Shown here piece after piece: positions 11,212-22,627 of a stretch of DNA of 64,000 nt. Location of the stretch: NCBI GenBank assembly GCA_014529385.2, contig CM043942.1, forward strand, positions 108,251,141 to 108,315,140, given 5' to 3'. Position 1 is the stretch's first letter. Each line of letters starts with the position of its first letter. Under the pieces are notes generated by a model that saw nothing but the letters and a program-made list of their open reading frames with translations, made no database searches and was not told the DNA's origin. The position numbers and the translations under genes are program-made. The stretch is from Adiantum capillus-veneris (lineage: Eukaryota; Streptophyta; Polypodiopsida; Polypodiales; Pteridaceae).

Positions 11212-13139
11212 TGAGGCAAGCTTTTCCATGCATGGGAACCCCCCATATATTTTTGCCCTTTTACCAAAATATTTCCTATTATATAAGTTACTTTTGATTT
11301 TTTCTTCCTTTTTCACAAACGTTTTAACCTTTATTAAATAAATAAAACTTATGCTAATCAATCACGATGTAGCATAATAAGTAAGCTTTCTTTTTTGATC
11401 TCTCTTTTGACCTTAAATATTAAATATATATATATTCTAGTATTTTCTAATATATTTTTTTCATGTATATATATTAGTCCACTCTACCAAATATTTTATT
11501 CACTAGTTTTCATTTTCAAACCTCAACCCCACTTTCAAATTTCAATAATACCTCCATCTAGATGATTGCCAATCTTTTCAACACTCTAGGTCATGTTTTC
11601 ATACACATGAAGGAGCTTACACTTGAAGGCAAGAGAGAAGTCCACTCAAAGGGGACCACCAAAAGACTTTTGCAGCCACAAATAATACATTATTTGGCTG
11701 AATTTTTTAAGTAAAGAAGAACCCCGAATCTGAAGGAGCGTTCAACATGAAGGATGTAGCTCGTGATCTCAACTTTAAGCTCATTTTGTTTCAAAATTTT
11801 TAGAGTTATGAACACGGAGATATGATTTTTGTAGTGGACCCCAGTTTTCTCGTGTAATGGTGACACAGGCCATCCCCACTTTTCTTCCTTCTAGAATGGC
11901 TATGGTTCTACAAGTCTTCAAGCATGATTACAAGAGACAAGGCTCTTTTAATGAGGTCTTGGCTAGTCTAGAGTAATTCTATCACCATTTTTGGAGGATC
12001 CATCCTCATCAACAAATATCCACCTTCGACACCCTCTTTTATAATTTTCTTACCTCTCTCTTCTCTCCCTAATAAGCTTATGTCTATCCAAAGCTAGACT
12101 ATTGTAAATATTTCCTATCCTCTACATCCTACCCACATTCTCTCTTCTTCTCTCTCTATTGACTCTGGTATTTTCAATAATAAGGAGACAAGATGGGAGC
12201 CACAGTCACATGCACCCCATTTTCCTAGTCACCAAAGTGGGACACTCACCTCAAATAGAAATATTGCTAAATCCTTCCCTCCTTCCCTATATAAGGAGGC
12301 CATGAGAGCTCACTTGGGGGAGAGAACACACACACACACACACCTATCCATACACACTCTTGTGCTACATGCTTGTAGCATGAACCCTAATCACATAATC
12401 ACAACACCATCATCATCACCATCACCATCACCATGCACAAAAGATGAGCACCACACCTCCACACCACTTGTAATTAAGGGTTGAAGGCACAATTTCAAGA
12501 AGAAGAAGGGTGGACACACTCATGATATTCCTCGCCATCAACTCCCATCTCTCCATTATGCCTCCTACGATCTTGTTCCCTTCTCATTTTCCTGCCATAC
12601 GCTACCTATTGTATTCATCTTTTGCAAGAAATCAACACACTCCATCTTGGTGCCATACTTTGTGTCGCTTTGGATACATCTCATTGTGAGTATGGTATAT
12701 GCTTGTTCCTTGCCATTTTTTTTCTACTTATGTTAAGGTGTGCGGATTCGCCACCACACACACACACTCTCTCTCCCTCTCATATTCCTATCATCTTGCT
12801 ACTTCCGTCTTAAGGTGTGCGGATTCGCCACCTTTTGTATGAGAAGTGAGCATACTTGCATGTATCCCTGACCTCGTTATCTTCCTTACTACATGCACGC
12901 GTAGCGAGCCCATTCTCACTCACTCACCACTCCTCTCACCTTATTCTCTGACCACCCCATTCCACATTTGGGCATGGATCTTGAAATTGTTTTCCATGCA
13001 TGCTTCATTGTGTATATTTATGCGTCCTAACCGCATATCTTGCTAGGTGGTGCCCCTATTGTGTATTCCCCATGATGAGGCCATTGTGCATAGTCTTGGT
13101 GTAGAGGCCACCGGGTCTATTTTTCACTTCCGCCTCTCA
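11212..13139 (+). repeat. 5' LTR of gag-protease element
   Basis: 1,928 bp, TGAGGC...CTCTCA. It contains AT-rich U3, a TATA box (12288-12295), a CA microsatellite just downstream and two copies of the phrase 'ggtgtgcggattcgccacc' (about 12736 and 12815). It matches 16714-18638 almost base for base, with small microsatellite differences, so the insertion is young. Confidence 0.93.
12288..12295 (+). promoter_or_regulatory. TATA box in 5' LTR
   Basis: TATATAAG in the context 'ccctatataaggaggcc', about 1.08 kb into the LTR. The same box is at 17790-17797 in the 3' LTR. A start site about 30 bp downstream would place R near the CA repeat. Confidence 0.7.
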
Positions 13140-13141
13140 TT

Positions 13142-13155
13142 TGGTGCCCCCACGA
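13142..13155 (+). other. Primer binding site-like sequence of gag-protease element
   Basis: TGGTGCCCCCACGA begins two bases after the 5' LTR, in the position of a minus-strand primer site, with the TGG expected opposite a tRNA CCA end. I cannot name the tRNA with confidence. Confidence 0.65.
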
Positions 13156-13995
13156 AGGAGGCCTCTAGAAACCCTTCAGTTTACAAGACTGAAAACCCTA
13201 AACTATTGTGAATGGATGAATGAGTATGAAGGATTTTCCAACTGGACGACAGAAGAAGAAGAGCTCCAAGCACAACTAGACGAACTCTGCATCTCCATCG
13301 AAGCTCGAGTGCCAGGCGTAACGGTAATCGATTTGAAGTGGGAGAGTCAACCAACGCGCCAAACCCAATGGATATACATAGGCCAAGTGCCAAGAAGAAG
13401 AAGGAGAAGGTGGAAACCATGTCCGCAATCTACAACCAACCAACAACAACAAAATGGAAGGATCTCTGCACAATAGAGAATCAACACTATTCTACTTTGA
13501 GAATCGGGTAACTCAAGTCACCGAGGTAATTATCATAGTCAGTTTTCAAGTCGCACCTGATGCTGCAGCACAGATAACAGAAGCATTGGCTCACACTCTC
13601 ACTAGAGAAACTAGGGATCTACTGAGTTTGTTTCAGGAAAGAACACCACCCTCTCCTACAAGCTTGGACAGTGACTAAGCACCTCTAAGCTTCACATGAA
13701 TCAGTACAACCTACCTCAAGACAGATCACACATACCAACACGTGTACGCTCAATCAAGGTAATATTGGACTTGAAGATTCACTACCAGCACGTCATTGAC
13801 ACCATGCCGGGTGGGGAGCGGTTTTTTGAGGTTCTGGCATCAGATCAGCCATTTGTTTTACCTTTGGTACAAGGCAATGTACCGTTTGAAGTTTTAATCT
13901 ATGTCCTAGTATAATAGGGTATACACGCCTCCTTGTAAAGAAGAAAAAAATTTGCAAGTTAAGAAGTGTGTCTTTCTAGCTCTCTCTTAGTAATC
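13156..13995 (+). other. Leader between PBS and gag, with short ORFs
   Basis: Two short frames (13141-13476 and 13696-13914) show no recognised domain. They may be remnants or upstream ORFs. I see no protein family in them. Confidence 0.4.
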
Positions 13996-16677
13996 ATGGC
14001 AAGTGTAGCATTTCCAACCTTTACTGGTAAGGTGGGTGAGGATTCTGCAGACTTTCTAGACAACTTGGAAATAGCATGTGTCATCTCTGCGAGAGATGAT
14101 GATGCTTCGCGCTTGCGCATCTTCCCACTTCTAATGAAGGTGGAGGCAAGATCATGGTACAATGCCTTGGCACAAGAAACCAAGGAATGGTGGGACTTAT
14201 TAAGGGCAGCCTTTGTCAAGCGTTTTGGAGAGGGCACAACATCAGAGAAGCTATGACAATTGTTGACAGAGTTGAAGCAGGGCAGTATGCTGGAATACGC
14301 ATCATATGAGTCAAAGTTTGTAGATTTATGGGGGCGATGGGTTGCATCGCTAAGAGAGGATGAGGGGGCACCTGATTTCCTAAAGAAGGATCGGTTTGTG
14401 GCTGGGTTATGGCCAACTCTTAAAGAGAAGGTGAAGGGAAGGTTTCCTGCTACGTATGAGCTAGCAGTTGAAGTGGCCCGCCTTAAAGACAAGAAGTTGC
14501 GCCTACAAGCCAGGAATATCGATGGAGAGGAAGCCGTTAGGACCCCACCACCTCTAGCACCACCTACAACAGTCGCCCAGAGGATTCAACCACAAGAACC
14601 AATTGAAGATCAGCAAGACCTGCTCAACCGAATCACCAATCAACTTGAGAATCTCTCAGCCCATTTGATACAACAAGGGAATGCACACAATCGCAACCAA
14701 GAGCAAGGGAGAGGACAACGAAGGCAAAACCAAGAATACCACTGCTACAATTGTGGGGAGGATGGTCATGGCATGTACTACTGTCCACAACCAAGGAGGC
14801 AGAATTTCAACAGAGGAGCCAGACAAAACCAGGTTTCACCACCAAGAGTAAGACCACCACCACCGAGGGCACCACGACAAGCACCACCCGTGCAAATCTT
14901 ACAACCACCGATTCAACCACAACCACCACCACCACCACCACAACTTCTCATTCCACCCTTACCCCCACCACCAGTTGTCAATCAAACAGTAAGCGTCATC
15001 AGTCTTGAAGGTAAGGGAAAGGAGAAAGTGGAGGAGGATAAGACCAAGGTTAAAGGAGTAGATGCCATTGGGGTAAAACGCGCTAGGCATGGTGAATCTT
15101 CTCAAAAGGAAGAAAAGATGAAGACTAAAGGGGAATCTAGCAAAAAGCCATCCAAGTCACGACGTAAAATTGACATTGTAGATTTCTCTTTGGGTGAATG
15201 TTCTAAACCATATGATTTGGTTCAAGATGTTTCTGTGCAGGGCCCAAAAATCACCTGGCCCCAGTTACTCCACCTAGCACCTAGGGTGAGGAGACAATGG
15301 ACAAAGATGGTTAGCACGAGACGATCAAATCCAAAGATAGCTGGGGCTATCCCTAGGAGGAATTTAGATGACATACTACTGGTGATGGATGCTTACATCA
15401 AAGGTCAACACATCTCCAATATCTACATCGATGGTGGCGCACAAATATGCGTCATGAGTGAAAAAATGATGCACCGTTTGGGTTTAGAGGTGAGCCGGCC
15501 GGCACCATGCCGAGCCAAAATGGAAAAAAATTTAAAAGTTCAATGTGTTGGTGTCATAAATGCAGTTAGGATAAAGGCATTCAACACCGAGGTAGATGTG
15601 GACGTCTTTGTAATGCCACACAAAGGGGAGGGCTATCCTATCATTCTAGGGAGGCCTTGGCTTATGGCTATGAGAGCTAAGCAGGACTGGGACACCGGCA
15701 TAATCCAGATGAAGGATGCAAAAGGGAGGCCAATACTTTACGACATGAAGATAGGTCGGCAATGCGACATGGATCTAGAAACCTCTATGGATGAGTTTTC
15801 TAGTGATGACTCTTCAACCACTTCAGAGGAGGAGTCAACAGGGAGTGAAGGAAGTGATAGCTCCATTGAGGTAATGGGCCTCACATTCAACCACAACAAG
15901 GTGGACCCTTCAAATTTGCAACCACATGTGAAAGTGGTGAAGACACTTCAACTACCCCTATGGCACGAGATTGGTGAAAGACTCATGCAGAGAAATGCAA
16001 TTGAGGTCTACTGGCACTTTAGGTTTTCCTTTCTAACTGTGAACATTGTGTGTAACATTAATTTGGGAAGCTCTTTAAGTTGGGTTGCGACAAGAGTGGA
16101 AGGATTGACATCAACAACCAGTGGAATCAATCTAGGACACACCAATCAAGGAAGAATGGTTTTGCATACTAGTGGTAACATGGAGTCATTTTTCAAAATG
16201 TGGTTTGCAGTTTATCTTTTGTACATGGTGGGCTCTCTTGTGCAACAGGCATCAACCATGCAATCTATCCATGTGGGCAACAGGTCTCTATCAATTTGGC
16301 ATGAAGAAGGACAAGCAAGATATGAGGATTATGGTTTCTTACTCCCTTTTGTCTATGTGTCTAGACGAGGAAGCCATGCATGGTCCCACTTTGGAATACT
16401 TTCAAGGACTGATCAAGTTCTTTTCATACCTTCTATCACTTATGAAAGAGTTAATTCTTGTGCAGTTTGGGGACTCAAGAATCATTATAAGTGTGATCTT
16501 CTGAAGAGGGCATTATTGCATACAATGGATTTACGCTTAGTGTGGGACCCAGGTGGACACCGAAAAGAACTTTGGGGAGCCTCATGCTTCCAAGGGATCC
16601 ATTATTCCCTACAAGGATCTACTAGCCACCAAGGAGAAATCCTACTCTATTTCAACATGCTCCAGAAGAAGAGCTAG
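13996..16677 (+). pseudogene. gag: gag-protease ORF with one in-frame stop
   Basis: The ATG at 13996 (MASVAFPTFTGKVGEDS) opens about 890 codons with a single TGA at 14254. Domains in order: a retrotransposon gag capsid region (to about 14500; ARSWYNALAQETKEWWDLL, SKFVDLWGRW); a CCHC knuckle of canonical CX2CX4HX4C form (CYNCGEDGHGMYYC, about 14740-14785); a long proline-rich linker (about 14840-14985); a Lys/Glu-rich part; and an aspartyl protease with active-site DGGA (about 15430) and ILGRPW (about 15645). The last ~260 codons have no recognised domain, and RT is absent. The TGA could be a CGA mutation or a readthrough site; nothing here decides. Confidence 0.85.
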
Positions 16678-16698
16678 AGGCATGAATACCTCTAGCCT

Positions 16699-16713
16699 TA
16701 GGGGGAGGGCTAA
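16699..16713 (+). promoter_or_regulatory. Polypurine tract of gag-protease element
   Basis: TAGGGGGAGGGCTAA sits directly before the TGAGAC start of the 3' LTR. Confidence 0.75.
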
Positions 16714-18638
16714 TGAGACAATCTTTTCCATGCATGGGAACCCCCCATATATTTTTTCCCTTTTACCAAAATATTTCCTATTATATAAGTTACTTTTGAT
16801 TTTTTCTTCCTTTTTCACAAACGTTTTAGCCTTTATTAAATAAATAAGACTTATGCTAATCAATCACGATGTAGCATAATAAGTAAGCTTTCTTTGTTGA
16901 TCTCTCTTTTGACCTTAAATATTAAATATATATATATTCTAGTATTTTCTAATATATATTTTTCATGTATATATATTAGTCCACTCTACCAAATATTTTA
17001 TTCACTAGTTTTCCTTTTCAAACCTCAACCCTACTTTCAAATTTCAATAATACCTCTATCTAAATGATTGCCAATCTTTTCAACACTCTAGGTCATGTTT
17101 TCATACACATGAAGGAGCTTACACTTGAAGGCAAGAGAGAAGTCCACTCAAAGGGGACCACAAAAAGACTTTTGCAGCCACAAATAATACATTATTTGGC
17201 TGAATTTTTTAAGTAAAGAAGAACCCCGAATTTGAAGGAGCGTTCAACATCAAAGATGTAGCTCCTGATCTCAACTTTTAGCTCAATTTGTTTTAGAATT
17301 TTTGGAGTTATAAACACGGAGATATGATTTTTGTAGTGGACCCCAGTTTTCTCGTGTAATGGTGACACAAGCCATCCCCACTTTTCTTCCTTCTAGAATG
17401 GCTATGGTTCTACAAGTCTTCAAGCATGATTACAAGAGACAAGGCTCTTTTAATGAGGTCTTGGCTAGTCTAGAGTAATTCTATCACCATTTTTGGAGGA
17501 TCCATCCTCATCAACAAATATCCACCTTCGACAACCTCTCTTATAATTTTCTTACCTCTCTCTTCTCTCCCTAATAAGCTTATGTCTATCCAAAGCTAAA
17601 CTATTGTAAATATTTCCTATCCTCTACATCCTACCCACATTCTCTCTTCTTCTCTCTCTATTGACTCTGGTATTTTAAATAATGAGGAGACAAGATGGGA
17701 GCCAGAGTCACATGCACCCCATTTTCCTAGTCACCAAAGTGGGACACTCACCTCAAATAGAAATATTAATAAATCCTTCCCTCCTTCCCTATATAAGGAG
17801 GCCATGAGAGCTCACTTGGGGGAGAGAACACACACACACACACACACCTATCCATACACACTCTTGTGCTACATGCTTGTAGCATGAACCCTAATCACAT
17901 AATCACAACACCATCATCATCACCATCACCATGCACAAAAGATGAGCACCACACCTCCACACCACTTGTAATTAAGGGTTGAAAGCACAATTTCAAGAAG
18001 AAGAAGGGTGGACACACTCATGATATTCCTCGCCATCAACTCCCATCTCTCCATTATGCCTCCTACGATCTTGTTCCCTTCTCATTTTCCTGCCATACGC
18101 TACCTATTGTATTCATCTTTTGCAAGCAATCAACACACTCCATCTTGGTGCCATACTTTGTGTCGCTTTGGATACATCTCATTGTGAGTATGGTATATGC
18201 TTGTTCCTTGCCATTTTTTTTCTGCTTATGTTAAGGTGTGCGGATTCGCCACCACACACACACTCTCTCTCTCCCTCTCATATTCCTATCATCTTGCTAC
18301 TTCCATCTTAAGGTGTGCGGATTCGCCACCTTTTGTATGAGAAGTGAGCATACTTGCATGTATCCCTGACCTCGTTATCTTCCTTACTACATGCACGCGT
18401 AGCGAGCCCATTCTCACTCACTCACCACTCCTCTCACCTTATTCTCCGACCACCCCATTCCACATTTTGGGGTGGATCTTGAAATTGTTTTCCATGCATG
18501 CTTCATTGTGTATATGTATGCGTCCTAGCCGCATATCTTGCTAGGTGGTGCCCCTATTGTGTATTCCCCATGATGAGGCCATTGTGCATAGTCTTGGTGT
18601 AGAGGCCAACGGGTCTATTTTTTCACTTCCGCCTCTCA
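16714..18638 (+). repeat. 3' LTR of gag-protease element
   Basis: 1,925 bp, TGAGAC...CTCTCA, the partner of 11212-13139. Its TATA box is at 17790-17797. The copies of the 'ggtgtgcggattcgccacc' phrase are retained. Confidence 0.93.
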
Positions 18639-18642
18639 GTAC
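18639..18642. repeat. Target-site duplication GTAC, right
   Basis: Partner of 11208-11211. Confidence 0.75.
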
Positions 18643-19002
18643 ATGCAATACATTCCAACCCAATGTTGTTAGTGAATGTGATGTACTACTCTCCAGCACT
18701 TGTGGAGTAAGATGAAGTTGACCTGTGGGCTTGAGCTATTTGTATAATCTGTAAGAGATCAAATTTGCTTGAGCTCCAAAATCAAGCAATGCCGTCGATT
18801 CAACTTGATTGCTTCCCACTTTGACTGCAATTATTGGCTCCACTGTGTCTTCATCAAAATTCATTAGTCGAATGGCATTGATTCGCAACGGTGATCCACA
18901 TTGTTGTTGTTGTCGCAGAAGTCTTCTTTTTGCAATGTGTTCTTTTGCTTCTGCTTGAGCTTCTTCTTGTACCCTTTGTTTCTCCTTCATTCGTTGTTGT
19001 TC
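18643..19002 (-). pseudogene. Second protease-like domain, N-terminal half, downstream of integrase
   Basis: The minus-strand frame continues in register after the integrase stop (TAA at 19003-19005). It gives a Gln/Glu/Lys-rich helix (MKEKQRVQEEAQAEAKEH), then EPIIAVKV...ALLDFGAQANLISY (about 18755-18800), the form of a retropepsin active site with DFGA for D-S/T-G-A. Its C-terminal half is at 11050-11207. A second protease after integrase is not the usual Ty3 order; the standard protease of this element is at 27121-28056. The partial element at 46.5-47.8 kb has the same arrangement with LDTGAKYNLL. Confidence 0.7.
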
Positions 19003-19631
19003 TTAATGGATTTGTTGAAGCATATCCTGTGTTAGTGATAAGTGATATTTTTTTGATCGACACCCACTAATCCAATTTGGCATTTCTTCACCTGCTAATG
19101 TAGCAAGCTTTACAGCTCCTCTTTGTGATAGGTCACTAATCACAAAGGGTCCCATCCCTCGCTTTTTAAGTTTCTTGGCATGTTGCTTCAAGGTATAAAC
19201 AAGTACATAATCACTTGTTTTGAACTCTTTCGTGCGCACATGCTTGTCAAAAAACTCTTTTTGTCTTCTCTTTTTAGCATAGATCGAAGCTACAGCTCTC
19301 AAGAAAAGTTCATCTAGCTTTTCAAGATCATCTATTCTTGAAGAGAGCTCATGCCCTGTCCATTCTAAGCGTTCGCTACTCGTAGAGTTGGAATTAAAAA
19401 CTCTATGGGTAATATAGCATTTAGGCCAAACACCATGTTGTACGGTGTCATTCCTATCGATGTTTTGTAAGCTACCCTGTATGCCCATAGTGTTGAGTGT
19501 AGCTGCTGATCCCAGTCTGATCTCGATTCTGATACAATTTTAGTGAGAACCATGCATAGTGTTTTATTTGTGGCCTCAGCTTGTCCATTTGTCTGTGGAT
19601 GATATGGAGCAGATTTTCTATGTATGACCAT
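19003..19631 (-). pseudogene. Integrase C-terminal part of inner element
   Basis: Two overlapping minus-strand frames. 19365-19631 carries the third catalytic residue region (HRKSAPYHPQTNGQAEATNK; the Glu of the DDE triad) and continues the core. 19003-19488 carries the C-terminal region (KEFFDKHVRTKEFKTSDYVL, MGPFVISDLSQRGAVKL). A frameshift near 19620 separates it from the core, and another lies near 19370-19490. The frame ends at a TAA directly after IH, a point also kept in the element at 47.8 kb. Confidence 0.82.
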
Positions 19632-21024
19632 GAATTCCTAGCAGATATTCAATGACTTCATTAAGAAAATGTGTTCCTCGATCACTGACAATTTCTATTG
19701 GTAAACCGTATCGTATAAAAACATTCTCATACAAAAATTGTGCAGTGGTTCGTGCATCTGCTTTTTGTGTTGCCTTGGTTCCCGCCCATTTCCTGAGATA
19801 GTCCGTAGCCACAATGATATATTGGGTATGGGTGCGATATGCAGGTGGTGAAATAGGTCCCACAAAATCAATGCCCCATTTTGCAAATGCCCTTGCTCCC
19901 ATCATTGGCCGTAGTGGTATCTCATCTCTCTTTATCGGCACCTTGCTGCGCTGACATGCTTCACAATGCTTTACAAACTCGTCAGCATCCATATGCAATG
20001 TAGGCCACCATATTCCTACGGTTATGAAAATTTTTGTCGTCTTATCGCCTGAAAAGTGGCCTCCACTTATTCCTCCATGTGCGTGTTCTAGAATCAGTAG
20101 GTATTCACTTTCACTTGCACAGATCCTAAGTTGATTGTCCTTTCCTCGCTTATAGAGTTGGTTCCCAATTAACTGAAAGCCACGAGTCTCCATCTCTATA
20201 GCCCTTTTCCGTGCTCTTGTTATGTTTTCAGGAAATGTCCTTGTGATTAAGAAATCAATGATATATTGACTCCATGCCGGTGCAATGTTTATCTGAAACA
20301 ATGTCGCATGTTTCACTGGTCGTTTGGCACTACATATAGTACAATTGTTAACATAAGCATGTGTGGCCTCGTACATAGTTGGCCAATAAACCCCTAATTG
20401 TTTCATTCTCTGGTGTGTTTTCACTATTGAACAATGAAATGCACAATCTTGGACATGCGTTTCTTCTAGGTAACACTCGAATTCCTCCGGATTTATACAT
20501 AATCGTAGAATTTGGTCCGATCCTAGGTTATACAACTGTCCTGCAATCAACTGAAAGTTTTTTGTTTGTTGGATTGTTTGTTGTTTGGATGTTTCTTCCG
20601 TGTTATCAAACCTACCTCCAAAGGAAAGAATGCTAACAATTTCCTGAGACCATTTGGGTATCATTTCAATATTGAAAAGATAAGCATCTGGTATGTCATC
20701 ATCTACTCCTTCAGGAGCTTCCCCGTTGTGTAGCCTTGAAAAATGATCCGTCCGTAGATGAGTTTTACCCTTTTTGACCACCACTGTGAAATCAAACTCT
20801 AGAAATATAATAAACCAGCGTACAATCCTCCCTGTAATGCATGGTTTATTTACCAGATACAAAAGAGCTTGATGATCTGTGAAGAACACAAATTTGTTTG
20901 CAAGCAAATAATGCTGAAATTTCTTTACAACATAAATCATTCCTAACCCCTCTCTTTTGGTGGTTGTGTAGTTCTTTTCCACACTATTTAATTGTCGGCT
21001 TACATAACAAACTGGAAAATCCAT
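19618..21024 (-). CDS. pol: RNase H and integrase region of inner element, with duplicated zinc domain
   Basis: 468 codons open on the minus strand. Residues 1-100 are the Ty3 RNase H (KREGLGMI with Glu about 25; FFTDHQALLYL with Asp 50). Then come two copies of a 126-residue module: unit 1 about 116-240 with H190, H197, C228, C231; unit 2 about 242-365 with H316, H323, C354, C357. Each is an integrase H2C2 zinc domain (H-x6-H-x30-C-x2-C) with its preceding QLY..G.D..LR linker. Unit 2 leads into the catalytic core (WGIDFVGPI, Asp 386; VSDRGTHF, Asp 448). The core's Glu is in the next frame (19365-19631). The copy is broken up- and downstream, so this is a fragment of pol, not a working gene. 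Confidence 0.85.
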   Translation of the reverse strand: MDFPVCYVSRQLNSVEKNYTTTKREGLGMIYVVKKFQHYLLANKFVFFTDHQALLYLVNKPCITGRIVRWFIIFLEFDFTVVVKKGKTHLRTDHFSRLHNGEAPEGVDDDIPDAYLFNIEMIPKWSQEIVSILSFGGRFDNTEETSKQQTIQQTKNFQLIAGQLYNLGSDQILRLCINPEEFECYLEETHVQDCAFHCSIVKTHQRMKQLGVYWPTMYEATHAYVNNCTICSAKRPVKHATLFQINIAPAWSQYIIDFLITRTFPENITRARKRAIEMETRGFQLIGNQLYKRGKDNQLRICASESEYLLILEHAHGGISGGHFSGDKTTKIFITVGIWWPTLHMDADEFVKHCEACQRSKVPIKRDEIPLRPMMGARAFAKWGIDFVGPISPPAYRTHTQYIIVATDYLRKWAGTKATQKADARTTAQFLYENVFIRYGLPIEIVSDRGTHFLNEVIEYLLGIHGHT

Positions 21025-21102
21025 TGTTCTGTCTCCACGTTGAGCCAGAATACTCCCGATTGCATATGCAGATGCATCAATGTGAACATGGAATATCTTT
21101 TC

Positions 21103-21396
21103 TCAATCCGATGCTTTAAGTATAGGTGTTAATATAAGGTTTTCCTTCAGCTTTTGGAATGAAGTTTCACACTCCTCAGTCCAGTCAAAATTGACTAACA
21201 AACGATACAGAGGTTGTGCGATGACTGCATACATATATATGAATCTCCGATAATACCCGCAGTGTCCCATGAAGGATTGTACTTGTTTCGCATTAGTAGG
21301 CCTGGCCAGGTCTACTATGACTTTGATTTTGTCTAGGTCTGTGGTTATGCCATTTCTTGAGACAATGTGTCCTAAGATGCGGCCTTGCCTAACCAA
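21103..21396 (-). pseudogene. pol: Reverse transcriptase thumb/connection of inner element
   Basis: The minus-strand frame has the words ILGHIVSRNGI, GHCGYYRRFI and AQPLYRLL, typical of the Ty3 RT-RNase H connection. It is separated from the RT palm (21481) and the RNase H (21024) by stops and frameshifts. Confidence 0.85.
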
Positions 21397-21480
21397 AAAA
21401 ATGCACTATTCCGGGTTAAGACAGATTCGATATGTTCTGCATTTTTCAAATACCTTTTGCAAATGGTCAATATGTTCCTC

Positions 21481-22287
21481 TCATAGAAGAGAGTGTACAC
21501 AAATATCATCCATGTATATTTCTAAGAATATTCTCAGGTATTCTTTGAACGCATGCGTCATTAACCTTTGAAAGGTAGCTAGGACATTAGTTAAGCCAAA
21601 AGGCATAACTCTATACGCATAGATTTCCCATTCAGTGGCAAACGCTATTTTGTGTTGATCCTCTATTGCAATTTCCAGTTGTTTGTATCCTGAAAACCCA
21701 TCTAGAAAGGAATAAGCCCGTTTCCCGGCCACCCTCTCAAGTACATGTTCTGTGATCGGCAAGGGATAATTATCCCTTATGGTGGCTGCATTTACCTTTT
21801 TGAGGTTTACACACACTCGCAGTTTTCCATTCTTTTTGGGGATAACCACAATGGGTGACACCCAATCTGTATGTTTGATTTCATAGATGAACTCAGCATC
21901 CATAAGCTTGTCAATCTTCTCTTTGATTCGTTTAGCAAATGTGTCATTATATGTATAAGGACGCTGTTTGCTATGTTTGGAATCTGATTTCAAAGGAATT
22001 GTATGTTGACATATCGATGGATCAACTTCTTTGAGGTCTTTGTAGGACCATGCAAACACATCTTTATACTTCTTGAGAAGTTGTGTTAACCGTTCTTCTT
22101 CTTCAGGCTCTAAATCAGTTGCTATATAGACCGAATAAGGCTTCTCACCTGGTTCCGCGAGGTCTATCCTTTTTGCATTTTCCGGCCCATCGTAAGATTC
22201 CTTGTTTGTTCTTTTCCTGACTGGTGGTGTCATTATGATTTTTCTGTCCTGGATGGTGAATTTTCGATAGTGTGATGGTACATTCAT
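21481..22287 (-). pseudogene. pol: Reverse transcriptase fingers/palm of inner element
   Basis: 268 codons on the minus strand. An N-terminal linker (DLEPEEEERLTQLLKKYKDV) is followed by RT: VIPKKNGKLRVCVNLKKVN (about 148-167), SFLDGFSGY (catalytic Asp 196), MPFGLTN (about 228-234) and YMDD (258-261). It matches plant Tat/Athila-type Ty3 RT in form. It stops shortly after YMDD. The copia element at 22424-26161 separates it from the protease region upstream. Confidence 0.88.
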
Positions 22288-22418
22288 GTTTCCTTTTTCT
22301 GACTCCCCTTTACTATCACTATCTTCCTCAGTAGTCCATACCTCTCATAAAGTCCGTTTTAGTTCTTGGTATTTCTGTTTACGCTCCAGTTTGGTCCACT
22401 CTTGGTCTTTTGTTGTTT

Positions 22419-22423
22419 CTTTT
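22419..22423. repeat. Target-site duplication CTTTT, left
   Basis: CTTTT precedes the TGTTGG start of the left copia LTR and recurs at 26162-26166. Confidence 0.85.
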
Positions 22424-22613
22424 TGTTGGGGTATAGGCGCTTGTGCCTTGCCTGGCCGCCTAGCGTCTGGACACCCACTAACTTGTATACCTTATACATA
22501 GCATAAGTGTATAGGGGACTGCTCACTCATTGAGTCTCCCCACCTATATCTGTGTGTCATGTGTCTCCTTCTCTCTCTCACTCTCCGTCTGTGATGCTCT
22601 CCGATCCCCTTCA
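22424..22613 (+). repeat. 5' LTR of copia element
   Basis: 190 bp, TGTTGGGG...CCTTCA. It lacks the 12-bp internal duplication seen in the 3' LTR. Confidence 0.93.
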
Positions 22614-22615
22614 AT

Positions 22616-22627
22616 TGGTATCAGAGC
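22616..22627 (+). other. Primer binding site, initiator tRNA-Met
   Basis: TGGTATCAGAGC, the standard complement of the 3' end of plant initiator tRNA-Met, two bases after the 5' LTR. Confidence 0.93.

Larger units (their letters stand above)
11212..18638 (+). mobile_element. Non-autonomous plus-strand LTR element (gag and protease only)
   Basis: Two nearly identical direct repeats of about 1.93 kb, with TG...CA borders and GTAC duplications, flank a 3.6-kb interior. The interior has a PBS-like site, one gag-protease frame and a PPT. No RT, RNase H or integrase motif is present in any frame. It inserted into the second protease of the inner element. The layout fits gag-only non-autonomous elements (TR-GAG-like) that depend on a partner for reverse transcription. 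Confidence 0.92.

Noticed and set aside
19695-19886. Separate small minus-strand gene
   Set aside because: It overlaps the integrase core in another frame and is a shadow.
20379-20636. Plus-strand frames inside the inner pol region (also 20898-21119, 21269-21571)
   Set aside because: They are shadows of the minus-strand RT, RNase H and integrase frames and show no motif.
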